DNA of 64,000 bases from NCBI RefSeq assembly GCF_039822285.1, contig NZ_JBAJEY010000005.1, forward strand, positions 152,736-216,735. The letters are read 5' to 3'. Below are positions 18,701 through 27,376 of this stretch, one piece after another. Within the stretch, counting starts at the first letter, position 1; the number at the start of each line of letters is the position of its first letter. The notes beneath the pieces are model-generated. The model was not told the DNA's origin, did not search any database, and saw only the letters and a list, made by a program, of their open reading frames with translations. The stretch is from Thiofaba sp039822285. Its GTDB lineage: Bacteria; Pseudomonadota; Gammaproteobacteria; Halothiobacillales; Halothiobacillaceae. The position numbers and the translations under genes are program-made.

Positions 18701-19803
18701 CAGCCGCCCCTCCCGCCGACCACGTCGGCCTCGATGCTGAACTGGAAACGGCCATAACGGGGATCGCGCACCACCGGCGAGGTGAAGGTGACGTTGGCCA
18801 GGAGCGGCGAGGCCTCGAGCAGGCCGATGAGGGCCGGTGCCTCGACAGTGAAACCCTGCAGGCGCAGCCGGCGACCATGGAGCTCCAGGCGTACCAGCCA
18901 GGTATCGTCCGGCAGGATGCGACTGACCTCCTCGAGCACGTCGATGGCGACCGGGGATTGCCGCTTCTGCGTCACGAACAGCGCCAGCTCCTCACGCATC
19001 TCGTCGATGGCAGCGCGCATCGTGCCCGCAGACTGCACCTGCGGGGCGAGGGCCGCGAGGCGCCCCTCCAAATCTTCGATGACGACCTGCTGGCGCTGGA
19101 GGGGGAGCACGGCGGCAAGGGCCAGCAGGACAAGGGCGGACAGGGCAAGGGCGCCATTGACGCGCCCCCACACCCCGGCGGGCCGCCTGCGCAGGGATGC
19201 GGGCAGCAGGTTGATGGCGGCGATGTCGCAGTATGGCGCCCCTTGTTCAGCCACGGTGATCATCGACGGCACGAGGCCCTGCCCCTCGAGGGTGTGCAGC
19301 AGGGGGGCCAGCGAGGCCTGGGGCGCGACCAGCATCTGCACCACCAGGCGGCGATCGCCATCCCGCCGCTCCAGCACCTGGTAGTCGTAGTACACCTGAT
19401 CGGCGCGGAAGGGGGTCTGCCGGTCCATCTCGTACCCCAACACCTCGCGCAGATTGGGCTCCGCCTCCAGCGGCAGACTGAGATTGCGGCAAAGGAGTTG
19501 TTCGCGCGGCAGGCGGATCACCGCCTCCGTGCCGCGCCTCACCTGACCACGCAGCACGTCCAGCGCCGCTGCATCCAGGCGGCCCTGAAAAGGGAAGACG
19601 CCGAGCGGGGTGTCCTCACCGCCGTGGCACTTGGTGAGGGCTAGCCGCTCGGCCTCCAGATCGATGATGACCCGGTCGTCATGGCCGAACAGCAGGCTGA
19701 AGGGGGGCACGGTGAGGAGGGATCTCAGTTCCCGGCCCCACCAGTGCAGGACCTGGCGCACAGCACCGAGTGCCCCCCTGCTCTTGACGACTGCGGTCAT
19801 CAT
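18700..19803 (-). CDS. gspL: Type II secretion system protein GspL (PilMN-like)
   Basis: The 367-residue product has an actin-like cytoplasmic domain (residues about 1-200, with IDLEAERLALTK, VIRLPREQLLCRNLSLPLEAE and DRQTPFRADQVYYDYQV), one membrane segment (ALALSALVLLALAAVLPL) and a PilN-like periplasmic part with coiled coil. GspL recruits the GspE ATPase to the membrane. The start at 19803 overlaps the gspK stop (ATGATGA); the alternative at 19800 differs by one residue. Members of this branch look like a fusion of PilM and PilN. Confidence 0.88.
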   Translation of the reverse strand: MMTAVVKSRGALGAVRQVLHWWGRELRSLLTVPPFSLLFGHDDRVIIDLEAERLALTKCHGGEDTPLGVFPFQGRLDAAALDVLRGQVRRGTEAVIRLPREQLLCRNLSLPLEAEPNLREVLGYEMDRQTPFRADQVYYDYQVLERRDGDRRLVVQMLVAPQASLAPLLHTLEGQGLVPSMITVAEQGAPYCDIAAINLLPASLRRRPAGVWGRVNGALALSALVLLALAAVLPLQRQQVVIEDLEGRLAALAPQVQSAGTMRAAIDEMREELALFVTQKRQSPVAIDVLEEVSRILPDDTWLVRLELHGRRLRLQGFTVEAPALIGLLEASPLLANVTFTSPVVRDPRYGRFQFSIEADVVGGRGG

Positions 19804-20726
19804 GTTTCGGCCTCCCACCGGGCCAGTACGAAATGCGCCCCCTCCTCCCACCCCAGGACCTCGTAGAGACGTCCCGCCCCCCCACCCGAGAGGGCGTGCA
19901 GCCGGATCACGGCCTCGACGCGCATCAGCGGCCCTTCCGCCAGGGCGGCCTCGACACGGACGACGAAAAATTCGCTGGTCCGCTGAGTCAGGAAACGCCG
20001 GTCAATGCCCAGGGGCGCGGGCGGCGGCGGAAGCGCGGGGTCGAGGGCCGCCAGCGCCCGGGCGCGGAGAAAGGCATCCATCTCCTCCACCGTAGCGCCG
20101 GGCAAGGCGAACAAGACCTCCGGCTCTGCCACCCACAGGTTCACCCCCCCATGCCCGGGATGGACCGTCAGCAGGGACCGCAGACGCTGGGCGAGCTCCT
20201 GCGTCATGCCAGGCACCAGCAACAGCTCGTCCAGATCCTCGAAGGGGGCGTCCTTGGCCCCGTAGGGCAGCCCCAAGGCACGGTAGTCGTCGTCCTCAAG
20301 GCCGCCGGGCCGCCGCTCGCCGTCCTCGTCCTTGAAATCCAAGATAGCAGCCAGCAGAGCATCCCGCTGGCCGGGCTCCACACCCGCCCGGCTCAGGGCG
20401 GCGCCGAGGAGGTCTTCATCGGCCTCGTTGAGATCGATGCGACCGGTTTCGTCCAGCACGGCCAGCCGCAGGTGCACGCCATCGAAGCGGCCCTCGTAGG
20501 GCGTGCCATCCGCCCGCCAGCGCAAGACTGGGTCCGGCTGGAGCAGCCCCTGCACGGCGAGGGCCACACCGGCCTCGGCGGCCGCTCGCAGGCGGGCGGC
20601 GTCCAGGGCATTGCGCGTCAGCAGGATCTCGGATTGGTTGAGCGCCGTCGTTCCCATCGCCAGGGTACCGAGCAGGGCGAGCACCCACAGCACCAGGATC
20701 AGGGCCATGCCACGGCGCCGCCTCAT
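19800..20726 (-). CDS. gspK: Type II secretion minor pseudopilin GspK
   Basis: The 308-residue product starts with a short basic leader and the prepilin-like segment RRRRGMALILVLWVLALL. It lacks the glutamate at mature position 5, as expected of GspK, which caps the pseudopilus tip. The large alpha-helical domain (ETGRIDLNEADEDLL, LDFKDEDGERRPGGLEDDDY, DLDELLLVPGM) matches the family. The start at 20726 overlaps the gspJ stop by four bases and puts the leader at normal length. Confidence 0.92.
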   Translation of the reverse strand: MRRRRGMALILVLWVLALLGTLAMGTTALNQSEILLTRNALDAARLRAAAEAGVALAVQGLLQPDPVLRWRADGTPYEGRFDGVHLRLAVLDETGRIDLNEADEDLLGAALSRAGVEPGQRDALLAAILDFKDEDGERRPGGLEDDDYRALGLPYGAKDAPFEDLDELLLVPGMTQELAQRLRSLLTVHPGHGGVNLWVAEPEVLFALPGATVEEMDAFLRARALAALDPALPPPPAPLGIDRRFLTQRTSEFFVVRVEAALAEGPLMRVEAVIRLHALSGGGAGRLYEVLGWEEGAHFVLARWEAET

Positions 20727-21316
20727 GGCCCGCGTCCCCCTTGCAGGGGGATCACCCACTCCGGCCAGTCGACACCCGCCACCGAGAGCTCGATGCGCAC
20801 AAGCTCAGGCAGGGCGTCAGAACGATCCCAGCGCGCGTGCCAGGCCGCACCCTCGCCCTCGCGCCGCACGCCGAAGTAGGCGAAACCGCGCAGGCTCTCC
20901 ACCCCATCGACCAGCCGTCGCGGCGGCTCCAGGCGCGGACCTTCGCGGTCGGGAAGATACAAGCCCCAGTCCAGCCACAGGGCGCCATCGCGCAGTTCCA
21001 GCACATAGGTATACAGCCCGCCGGGAGCGGCCCGCTGCCTCGGGGCGGGGGCAACGAAGCGCAGGCGGTCGGGCAGCCCCTCGAACTCGATGCCCCCCTC
21101 GTCATCGTCCACCCCGCGCAGGGGGCGGGCCTCGGACACATGGGCGCGGACGAAGGCCCAAGCCACACGCGCCTCGTCGCTTTCGGCCGTCACCCGCGCT
21201 GCCCGCGACCACCCCATGCTGCCCAGGTTCAGGCCGGAATAGGCCAGGAGGGCGATCACCGCGGTCAGGCTCACGGCGATGAGCATCTCGATCAGGGTGA
21301 AGCCCGACACCTTCAT
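20723..21316 (-). CDS. gspJ: Type II secretion minor pseudopilin GspJ
   Basis: The 197-residue protein carries a prepilin cleavage site after a five-residue leader (MKVSG, then FTLIEMLIAV) with Glu at mature position 5. The globular part contains LEPPRRLVDGVESLRGFAYFG, typical of GspJ. It would form part of the pseudopilus tip complex with GspI and GspK. It overlaps both gspK and gspI by four bases, indicating tight translational coupling. Confidence 0.93.
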   Translation of the reverse strand: MKVSGFTLIEMLIAVSLTAVIALLAYSGLNLGSMGWSRAARVTAESDEARVAWAFVRAHVSEARPLRGVDDDEGGIEFEGLPDRLRFVAPAPRQRAAPGGLYTYVLELRDGALWLDWGLYLPDREGPRLEPPRRLVDGVESLRGFAYFGVRREGEGAAWHARWDRSDALPELVRIELSVAGVDWPEWVIPLQGGRGP

Positions 21317-21705
21317 CGCCCGCTCCCGACCAGGCGCAGGGAGCGTAGCGTCACGCGGCGCCCCGCGTCCGCCTCGACCTCCACCGTCACCTCATAGGCC
21401 CGCACGGGGGACTTGCCCTCGCGGGGCCGCTCGACTGCCTCCACCCGCCAGGCCAGGCCGCCGGAGACCCCGTCTTCCGCACCGGAACGCAAGGGCGAGG
21501 TCACGCCGACCTCGGCCAGGCGCGACTGGGCAAGCTGGAGCGCGCGACTGTAGTCCCGCGCCACCCGCGCGTTGCTCAGCCCTTGGGAAAACAGGGCCAT
21601 CAGCACGCCCATGGCCAGGGCAAGGATGGAGAAAGCCACGACCACCTCGAGCAGGGAGAATCCCCGCACCGGGCCAGGGCCAGGACCATGGCTAGACCGC
21701 CTCAT
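21313..21705 (-). CDS. gspI: Type II secretion minor pseudopilin GspI
   Basis: The 130-residue protein has a basic leader of about 15 residues ending in RG, then FSLLEVVVAFSILALAMG with Glu5. The family-typical ARDYSRALQLAQSRLAEVG follows. GspI starts assembly of the tip complex with GspJ and GspK. It overlaps gspH by 14 bases and gspJ by four. Confidence 0.92.
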   Translation of the reverse strand: MRRSSHGPGPGPVRGFSLLEVVVAFSILALAMGVLMALFSQGLSNARVARDYSRALQLAQSRLAEVGVTSPLRSGAEDGVSGGLAWRVEAVERPREGKSPVRAYEVTVEVEADAGRRVTLRSLRLVGSGR

Positions 21706-22144
21706 CGACCGTCACCCGCCCGGTCAGCCAATCCACATCCACCTGCCAGGCATGCTTGCCGGCGCGCAGGGTGATGCGTCCGCCGGTGGAGCTGCCGTCG
21801 CCGAAGAAGCGGATGCCTCCGCGCTGCTCGCCCTCCAGCTCCGACGCGGCGGTGTCCAGACGCAACTCCAGCGACCGCCCCAGGCGCACCTCGGGGCGGC
21901 TACCAACGCGGAAGCTGTGACGCGCGAGGTCGAGCACGAGCACGGCCTCACCGCCTCCAGCCATGGCCTGGCCGCGCGCCATGCGCAGTCCGGCCGCGAG
22001 CTGCTGCGCTGAGGAGCGTGCCTGGAGCCCGGGCAACGCAGCGGTGAGCAGGGGGGGCGTCACGGTAAGGACGAGGCCGGCGATGAGCATGACCACGAGC
22101 AGCTCGATCAGGGTAAACCCCTTCCCTGCCGGAGAAGTGCGCAT
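21692..22144 (-). CDS. gspH: Type II secretion minor pseudopilin GspH
   Basis: The 150-residue protein has leader MRTSPAGKG and the prepilin N terminus FTLIELLVVMLIAGLVL with Glu5, followed by the GspH-type globular domain (ARSSAQQLAAGLRMARGQAM, then RIRFFGDGSSTGG-like loop). It should link the main pseudopilus to the tip complex. It lies between gspG and gspI with almost no spacing. Confidence 0.92.
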   Translation of the reverse strand: MRTSPAGKGFTLIELLVVMLIAGLVLTVTPPLLTAALPGLQARSSAQQLAAGLRMARGQAMAGGGEAVLVLDLARHSFRVGSRPEVRLGRSLELRLDTAASELEGEQRGGIRFFGDGSSTGGRITLRAGKHAWQVDVDWLTGRVTVDEAV

Positions 22145-22147
22145 GAG

Positions 22148-22606
22148 CTACTCCCAGCTGTTCACGTCGGCATCCTCGCCCGTGCCGCCCTGGCGGTTAT
22201 CCGCCCCCAGGCTGAACAGGTCGTAGGGGCCGTGCTGGCCGGGGGCACGGTAGGTGTAGTCGTGCCCCCAGGGGTCCTTGGGCACAAAACCTTTCTTGAG
22301 GTAAGGCCCGTTCCAGTTGCGCACGCCGCTAGGGGCGGACACCAGGGCTCCGAGCCCTTCGTCGGTGGTCGGGTAGCGGCCGATGTCCACCAGGTAGAGA
22401 TCCAGCGCCGCCCCCAGTTGGGCGATCTGCAGGCGGGCGGTATCCGACTTCGAGCGCCCCACGTACTTCAGCACCTGCGGCCCAACCAGCCCCGCCAGCA
22501 GGCCCAGGATCACGAGCACGACCAGCAGCTCGATCAGGGTGAAGCCCGCCCAGCGCCTCGCCCGGGGGACTTGGTGATGCGCTGCCTGATCTCTTGTGAT
22601 GAACAT
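22148..22606 (-). CDS. gspG: Type II secretion major pseudopilin GspG
   Basis: GspG polymerises into the pseudopilus. The 152-residue product has a 21-residue leader ending in AG, then FTLIELLVVLVILGLLAGLV with Glu5, and the family signatures IGRYPTTDEGLGAL, WNGPYLKKG and KDPWGHDYTYR. The C-terminal LGADNRQGGTGEDADVNSW holds the calcium-binding residues of the family. The start at 22606 has AGAGGG upstream; longer versions run into gspF. Confidence 0.96.
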   Translation of the reverse strand: MFITRDQAAHHQVPRARRWAGFTLIELLVVLVILGLLAGLVGPQVLKYVGRSKSDTARLQIAQLGAALDLYLVDIGRYPTTDEGLGALVSAPSGVRNWNGPYLKKGFVPKDPWGHDYTYRAPGQHGPYDLFSLGADNRQGGTGEDADVNSWE

Positions 22607-22625
22607 GTCTTTTCCCTCTGCCGGC

Positions 22626-23822
22626 CTAGAAGGCCAGCTCGTTGATGCCCAGGATGGCGACCAGGATGGACATGATGATCCCGCCCACGACCAACCCCAG
22701 ACCGATGATGAGAACAGGCTCCAGCAGGGCGAGCAGACGCCGGATGGCCAGGCGGGTCTCGCGATCGTAGACCTCGGCCAGTTGGACCAGCATGGCATCC
22801 AGCCGGCCGCTCTCCTCCCCCACGCCGATGAGGTGCGCAACCAGCGGCGGGAAACGGTGGGAAGCGCGGATGGGGGCCGCCAGGCCGCCGCCCTCGCGCG
22901 CGCTGTCGATCACCCGGTCCACGGCCTCTGCGAGCACGCTGTTGGTCAGGGTGTCGCGCACGATGCGCAGCGCGGACAGCAATGGCACGCCGCTGGAGAT
23001 GAGAGTGCCCAGGGTGCGGGCGAAGACCGAGGTCTGGATCTTGAGCACCAGCTCACCCAGCAGCGGCATACCTAGCAGCCAGCCGTCCCATCGCCGGCGG
23101 AAGGCCGTGCCCCGCAGCGCCGCCCGCAGCCACGGGATGGCCAGCAGCGGCAGCGCCAACAGCAGCCAGCCCCAATCGCGCACAAACCCGGCCACGCCCA
23201 TCACCACCCGCGTCGGCAGGGGGAGGGACCGGCCAACCCCTTCGAACAGCGTGGCGAATTGCGGGATGACATAGACCAGCAGGACCAGCAGGGAGAGCAG
23301 GGTCACGGCCACCAGGATCGCCGGATAGATCAGGGCCGCCTGGACGCTGGCCTTGAGCTCCTGGAACTGCTCGATGAAGTCAGCCAGGCGCTCGAGCACC
23401 GTCTCCAGCGCTCCGCCCGCCTCGGCGGCGCGCACCATGCTGACCTGGAAACGACCGAATACCTCCGGCCGCGCCTCCATCGCATCCGCCAGGGCGCTTC
23501 CACCGCGCACGTCGTCGAGCAAGCCAGCGAGCAGCCGCCGCCCCGGCTCATCCTCGGCCAGCTCCATCAGCATCTCCAGCGCACGGTCCAGTGGCACCCC
23601 GGCGCGGAGCAGGGTGGACAGGTCACGGGTGAAGCGGGCAGTGTCGAGCCGACGACGGCGTCCCCACGCCCAGCGCCGCGTCCCAACGGCCTCCTCGACG
23701 TGCAAGGGTATGTGGCCAAGCCCCTGCAGGCGAGCGATGGCCGCCTCGCGCGAGGCGGCGGCCATCTCGCCCTCCAGCACCTCGCCGGAGGCGCTCACCG
23801 CCTTGTAGCGGAAGGCCGGCAT
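22626..23822 (-). CDS. gspF: Type II secretion inner-membrane platform protein GspF
   Basis: The 398-residue protein has two T2SSF domains (about residues 68-190 and 270-390) with three to four membrane segments, and the family start MPAFRYKAVSASGEVLEGEM. GspF is the polytopic platform protein that works with GspE to extend the pseudopilus. It begins one base after gspE ends and precedes gspG by 19 bases. Confidence 0.95.
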   Translation of the reverse strand: MPAFRYKAVSASGEVLEGEMAAASREAAIARLQGLGHIPLHVEEAVGTRRWAWGRRRRLDTARFTRDLSTLLRAGVPLDRALEMLMELAEDEPGRRLLAGLLDDVRGGSALADAMEARPEVFGRFQVSMVRAAEAGGALETVLERLADFIEQFQELKASVQAALIYPAILVAVTLLSLLVLLVYVIPQFATLFEGVGRSLPLPTRVVMGVAGFVRDWGWLLLALPLLAIPWLRAALRGTAFRRRWDGWLLGMPLLGELVLKIQTSVFARTLGTLISSGVPLLSALRIVRDTLTNSVLAEAVDRVIDSAREGGGLAAPIRASHRFPPLVAHLIGVGEESGRLDAMLVQLAEVYDRETRLAIRRLLALLEPVLIIGLGLVVGGIIMSILVAILGINELAF

Positions 23823-23823
23823 G

Positions 23824-25554
23824 TCAGTCCCCCTGATCCTGGCTCACCCGCAGCACCTCCTCGATGCTGGTGACGCCGGCCAGGGCCTTGGCCAATCCAT
23901 CCTCGTAGAGCGAGGTCATGCCGCCCTCGATGGCCGCCTGCGCAAGCCTCCGCGCATCGGCCTCCTCCAGCACCAGGCGGCGCAGGGGATCGGTCATCAC
24001 CAGCATCTCCATGATCGCGATCCGGCCGTGGTAGCCGGTGCCCATGCAGGCCTCGCAGCCCACCGGGCGGTAGAGGGTCACGTCCTCCCGTCCCGCCACC
24101 TTGTCCAGCCGGGTGCGGCGCACCAGTTCGGGCAGGGGGCGGTAGGCCTCGCGGCACGCGGGACACAAGCGGCGCACCAGGCGCTGCGCCAGCACGCCAT
24201 TGACCACGGACGTCACGAGATAGCCCGCCACGCCCATGTCCAGCAGGCGGGTGATGCTGCTCGGGGCATCGTTGGTGTGCAGGGTGGAGAGCACCAGATG
24301 GCCGGTGAGGGCGGACTGCACGCCGATCTCGGCGGTTTCCAGGTCGCGCATCTCGCCGATCATGATGACGTCCGGATCCTGCCGCACCATGGAGCGCAGG
24401 GCACGGGCGAAGGTGAGGCCGATCTGCGGCTTGACCTGCATCTGGTTCACGCCGGGGATCTGGTACTCGACCGGGTCCTCAACGGTGAGGATCTTGCGCG
24501 TCGGATCGTTGAGCACGCGCAGGGCGGCGTAAAGGGTGGTGGTTTTGCCCGAGCCGGTCGGTCCAGTGACCAGCAGGATGCCGTAGGGCTGCTTCAGGCA
24601 GGCCATGAAGTCGGCCAACGTACGCTCGCTGAAGCCGAGCTCGGCGAAATCGCCCACCGCACCGTCCTTGTAGAGCAGGCGCATGACCACGCTCTCACCG
24701 TGCATGGTCGGGAAGGTGGAGACACGCAGGTCGAGCTCCCTCCCCTGCACCCGCATGCGGATACGGCCGTCCTGCGGCAGGCGGCGCTCAGCGATGTCCA
24801 GCCGGGCCATGATCTTGATGCGCGATACCACGGCCGGGAAGAGGCGGGGCGGGGGGGCCTCCACCTCGTGCAGCAGGCCATCCACCCGATAGCGCACCTT
24901 GAGCTCGTTCTCGAACGGCTCGATGTGGATGTCCGAGGCCCCCTGTTCCACGGCCCGCTGGATGATCAGGCTGACCAAGCGGATGACCGGGGCCTCGCTG
25001 GCCATATCCTTGAGGTGGGCGACGTCCTCCTCCCGCTCGCCGTCACTGGCGGGGACAATATCGCCGACGATCTGATCCATCTCAGTCCGCCCACCGGCAT
25101 AGAGCCGGTCGAGCGCCGCGTCGATCTCGGCCGGCAGGCCGATCCGGCAGGACACGGCCTTGCCGGAGAAGAGCTCGATGGCCCGGATGACATAGTCGTC
25201 CAGCGGATTGGCCAAGGCCACCTCGACGCGCTCGGCCCCGGCCGCCAGCGGCACCACCTTGTACTGGCGCAAAAAGCGCGGGGAGAGCTGCTCCTCCATG
25301 ACAGGCGCGGCGGGATAGTCGACCGGATTCGCCATGGGCAGGCCCAGCACTTCGGCCAGAGCCTCGGCCACGCCCTGCTCGGAGACGAGCCCCAGCCTGA
25401 GCAGAGCGGGGACCAGTCCCCCCTCCCCCTCCTCGGCCAGCATCCTGGCTCGCTCGAGATCGGCGCGTGAAAGCTTGCCCTGCGCCAGCAGGCGCTCCTC
25501 CAGGGCGCGTACCGCATCGCCCCGGACCTTTGCCGTCAGCGCAGTCCCCACCAT
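23824..25554 (-). CDS. gspE: Type II secretion ATPase GspE
   Basis: GspE is the cytoplasmic ATPase that powers secretion. The 576-residue product has an N-terminal N1E-like domain, Walker A (GPTGSGKTTTLYAAL), Asp box, Walker B (QDPDVIMIGEMRD), the His box (LSTLHTNDA) and a zinc-binding tetracysteine module (CPAC then CEAC). The start at 25554 is chosen because GGAGG stands seven bases upstream; a longer version to 25611 lacks this signal. It is the first gene of the operon, so the promoter should lie within 25555-25660. Confidence 0.95.
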   Translation of the reverse strand: MVGTALTAKVRGDAVRALEERLLAQGKLSRADLERARMLAEEGEGGLVPALLRLGLVSEQGVAEALAEVLGLPMANPVDYPAAPVMEEQLSPRFLRQYKVVPLAAGAERVEVALANPLDDYVIRAIELFSGKAVSCRIGLPAEIDAALDRLYAGGRTEMDQIVGDIVPASDGEREEDVAHLKDMASEAPVIRLVSLIIQRAVEQGASDIHIEPFENELKVRYRVDGLLHEVEAPPPRLFPAVVSRIKIMARLDIAERRLPQDGRIRMRVQGRELDLRVSTFPTMHGESVVMRLLYKDGAVGDFAELGFSERTLADFMACLKQPYGILLVTGPTGSGKTTTLYAALRVLNDPTRKILTVEDPVEYQIPGVNQMQVKPQIGLTFARALRSMVRQDPDVIMIGEMRDLETAEIGVQSALTGHLVLSTLHTNDAPSSITRLLDMGVAGYLVTSVVNGVLAQRLVRRLCPACREAYRPLPELVRRTRLDKVAGREDVTLYRPVGCEACMGTGYHGRIAIMEMLVMTDPLRRLVLEEADARRLAQAAIEGGMTSLYEDGLAKALAGVTSIEEVLRVSQDQGD

Positions 25555-25660
25555 GCCCTGTCCTCCACGATGCGCCCTCACCCCACCCCTGGACGGGCCA
25601 TGAAGGCTCAAGAGTTGTTATAGGACATGGCCCGCCGCCGCGCTGCGCGACACGCCGGGA

Positions 25661-26377
25661 TCAGGCGATCTCGACCCGGTTGCGGCCGCCCTGTTTGGCG
25701 CGGTAGAGGGCGTCATCGGCCCGCGAATAGACCGAGGAGAAGGGCTCGCCGGGCGCGGCGAGCGTGGCGCCGAGGCTGATGGTGACGGGGATCGTCCGAC
25801 CTTCCGCCACGAAGGGTTCGGCCGCGACGACCTCACGCAGGCGCTCGGCCAGCGGATGCAGGGTGTCGGACATGCCATGGGGCAGGACGATGGCGAACTC
25901 CTCGCCACCGAAGCGGCCGAAGCGCACCTCCGCAGGGAGCTTACCCTGGATACGCGCGACCAAGGACTGCAGGACGGCATCGCCCACCGGGTGCCCGTGG
26001 CGGTCGTTGACCTGCTTGAAGTGGTCGATGTCGAACAGGAGCAGACCGTAGGCCACCGCTTCCTGCTCCTCGACCAGATAGCGGGTGAGGGCCCCCTTGT
26101 TGAGGATGCCGGTCAGCGCATCGTGGGTCGCCTGATGCTCCAGTCTTGCGCTTAGAGCGGCCAGCTCGCGGTTGAGCCGGTTGAGCTCCTCTTCCTTGCG
26201 GTCACTCAGCTTGATCAGGCGCTGGGTCTCGCGGAACAGCCGGCGGTAGCCTTGGGCGAGCAGGGCGAGTTCTGCGCGCAGGGTCTCGGCCGAGGCCGAG
26301 CCCTCGCCGAGCACGTGCAGGACGCGGTCCAGCAGGTCCTCCTCGGACTCGAACAGGCTGAAGCCTTCCCTCTGCAT
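25661..26377 (-). CDS. siaD: Diguanylate cyclase, SiaD-like
   Basis: The 238-residue protein has an N-terminal helical/coiled-coil region (residues about 1-80, including NRLNRELAALSARLEHQA) and a GGDEF domain with intact active site RFGGEEF and the DIDHFKQVND loop. The inhibitory RxxD site is absent just before GGEEF (the sequence reads AEVRFGR), so product inhibition may be weak. It would make c-di-GMP from GTP. In Pseudomonas, SiaD is activated by binding of dephosphorylated SiaC, and here it follows siaC- and siaB-like genes in the same order. No membrane segment is seen. Confidence 0.88.
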   Translation of the reverse strand: MQREGFSLFESEEDLLDRVLHVLGEGSASAETLRAELALLAQGYRRLFRETQRLIKLSDRKEEELNRLNRELAALSARLEHQATHDALTGILNKGALTRYLVEEQEAVAYGLLLFDIDHFKQVNDRHGHPVGDAVLQSLVARIQGKLPAEVRFGRFGGEEFAIVLPHGMSDTLHPLAERLREVVAAEPFVAEGRTIPVTISLGATLAAPGEPFSSVYSRADDALYRAKQGGRNRVEIA

Positions 26378-26389
26378 GGGCGCGCAGAC

Positions 26390-26770
26390 TCAAGCCACGG
26401 CCATCGGGATATAGCGGATCTCCGGGAAATCCTCGTGCAGGTCATTGCCGAACTCGAGGATGGTGTCGTCCTCCTCGTCGTAGTACCAGTGCAGCCGCAC
26501 GTCGTTGGCGCCGGTCGCCGCGTGCAGCAGTTCGAAGATGTTGAACAACACCTTGGTACTGCTGCTGTTGAAGTACTTGAGCTCGACATTGACCTCGATG
26601 TCCCGCCCGCAGGCCTGCGCGAGGTAGGCGCGCAGGGCATCAAGCACCGGCCCGTAGAAGGCGGCGGCGTTCTCGGGATAGGACTCGCCGACCAACGACA
26701 GGCGGTCTGCGGAAAAGCGGAAGTCCACCTCGGGCGAGGTGGCGGTGGCGGGGATATACAGGTCTTGCAT
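26390..26770 (-). CDS. siaC: SiaC-like partner-switch protein (DUF1987)
   Basis: The 126-residue protein matches the DUF1987/SiaC family (MQDLYIPATATSPEVDF, NVELKYFNSSSTKVLFNIFELL). In Pseudomonas, SiaC is phosphorylated by SiaB and dephosphorylated by SiaA; the unphosphorylated form activates SiaD. The Ser/Thr patch SSST at residues 69-72 lies where the phosphorylated threonine is expected; Thr72 or a neighbouring Ser is the likely site. A strong AGGAGG precedes the start. The gene lies 15 bases after siaB and 12 before siaD. Confidence 0.9.
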   Translation of the reverse strand: MQDLYIPATATSPEVDFRFSADRLSLVGESYPENAAAFYGPVLDALRAYLAQACGRDIEVNVELKYFNSSSTKVLFNIFELLHAATGANDVRLHWYYDEEDDTILEFGNDLHEDFPEIRYIPMAVA

Positions 26771-26785
26771 GGGAATCCTCCTCCG

Positions 26786-27340
26786 TCAGATGGTGGCCTT
26801 AAGGTAGAAGCCGACCTGACCCTGGCCGTCCTCATCCTCGACGAAGCAATATTCGATGGGGGCGCTCGAGTCGCGCGCCACGGTCAGGAAACCGAGCCCG
26901 GCCCCCTTGCTGAGGTGATCCTCCTCCTCGTTGCGCAGCTGCTGCCGGTAGGCCTGCTTGATCTCGTCGGCCGACATGGCGCGGATGGCATCGAGCTTCT
27001 CCCGCACCCGCTCGACATGCTCGCGCTCGATGTGATTGCCGCAGATGATGTAGAAGTGATCCCCGAGCTGGCCGATCGCCACCGCGCCTTGCCCGATCCT
27101 GCCATTCCCTGCCACGGGCGCGGCATCGGCACCATAGTTGAGGATGTTCTGCGCCATCTCGACGAAGGTGGAAAACACCCGGCGGGTGACCGTGCCCTTG
27201 GTCCCCTGGGCCTCGAGACGATGGCGCAGGGTGTCACCCATCGCGCCGATGACGTTATGTGAGAGATAGCCGTTGAAATAGAACTGCACCCCTTCGCGCA
27301 GGGCACAGTCGCGAAATGCGTTAAAGACGTCCAATTGCAT
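26786..27340 (-). CDS. siaB: SiaB-like protein kinase
   Basis: The 184-residue protein is a small HATPase-like kinase of the SiaB type. It has an N-box-like helix (FVEMAQNILNYG) and a glycine-rich ATP loop (LSKGAGLGFLTVARDS), with little else. In the known system it phosphorylates SiaC and opposes the phosphatase. It lies between the phosphatase and siaC in the same order as in Pseudomonas. No sensory or membrane region is present. Confidence 0.87.
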   Translation of the reverse strand: MQLDVFNAFRDCALREGVQFYFNGYLSHNVIGAMGDTLRHRLEAQGTKGTVTRRVFSTFVEMAQNILNYGADAAPVAGNGRIGQGAVAIGQLGDHFYIICGNHIEREHVERVREKLDAIRAMSADEIKQAYRQQLRNEEEDHLSKGAGLGFLTVARDSSAPIEYCFVEDEDGQGQVGFYLKATI

Positions 27341-27376
27341 GACCCTGAAGCTCGAAAATCAGCGTTAAAACCGGAG

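Noticed and set aside
23821..25470. A 549-codon open frame on the plus strand opposite gspE
   Set aside because: Antisense shadow of an unambiguous ATPase gene.
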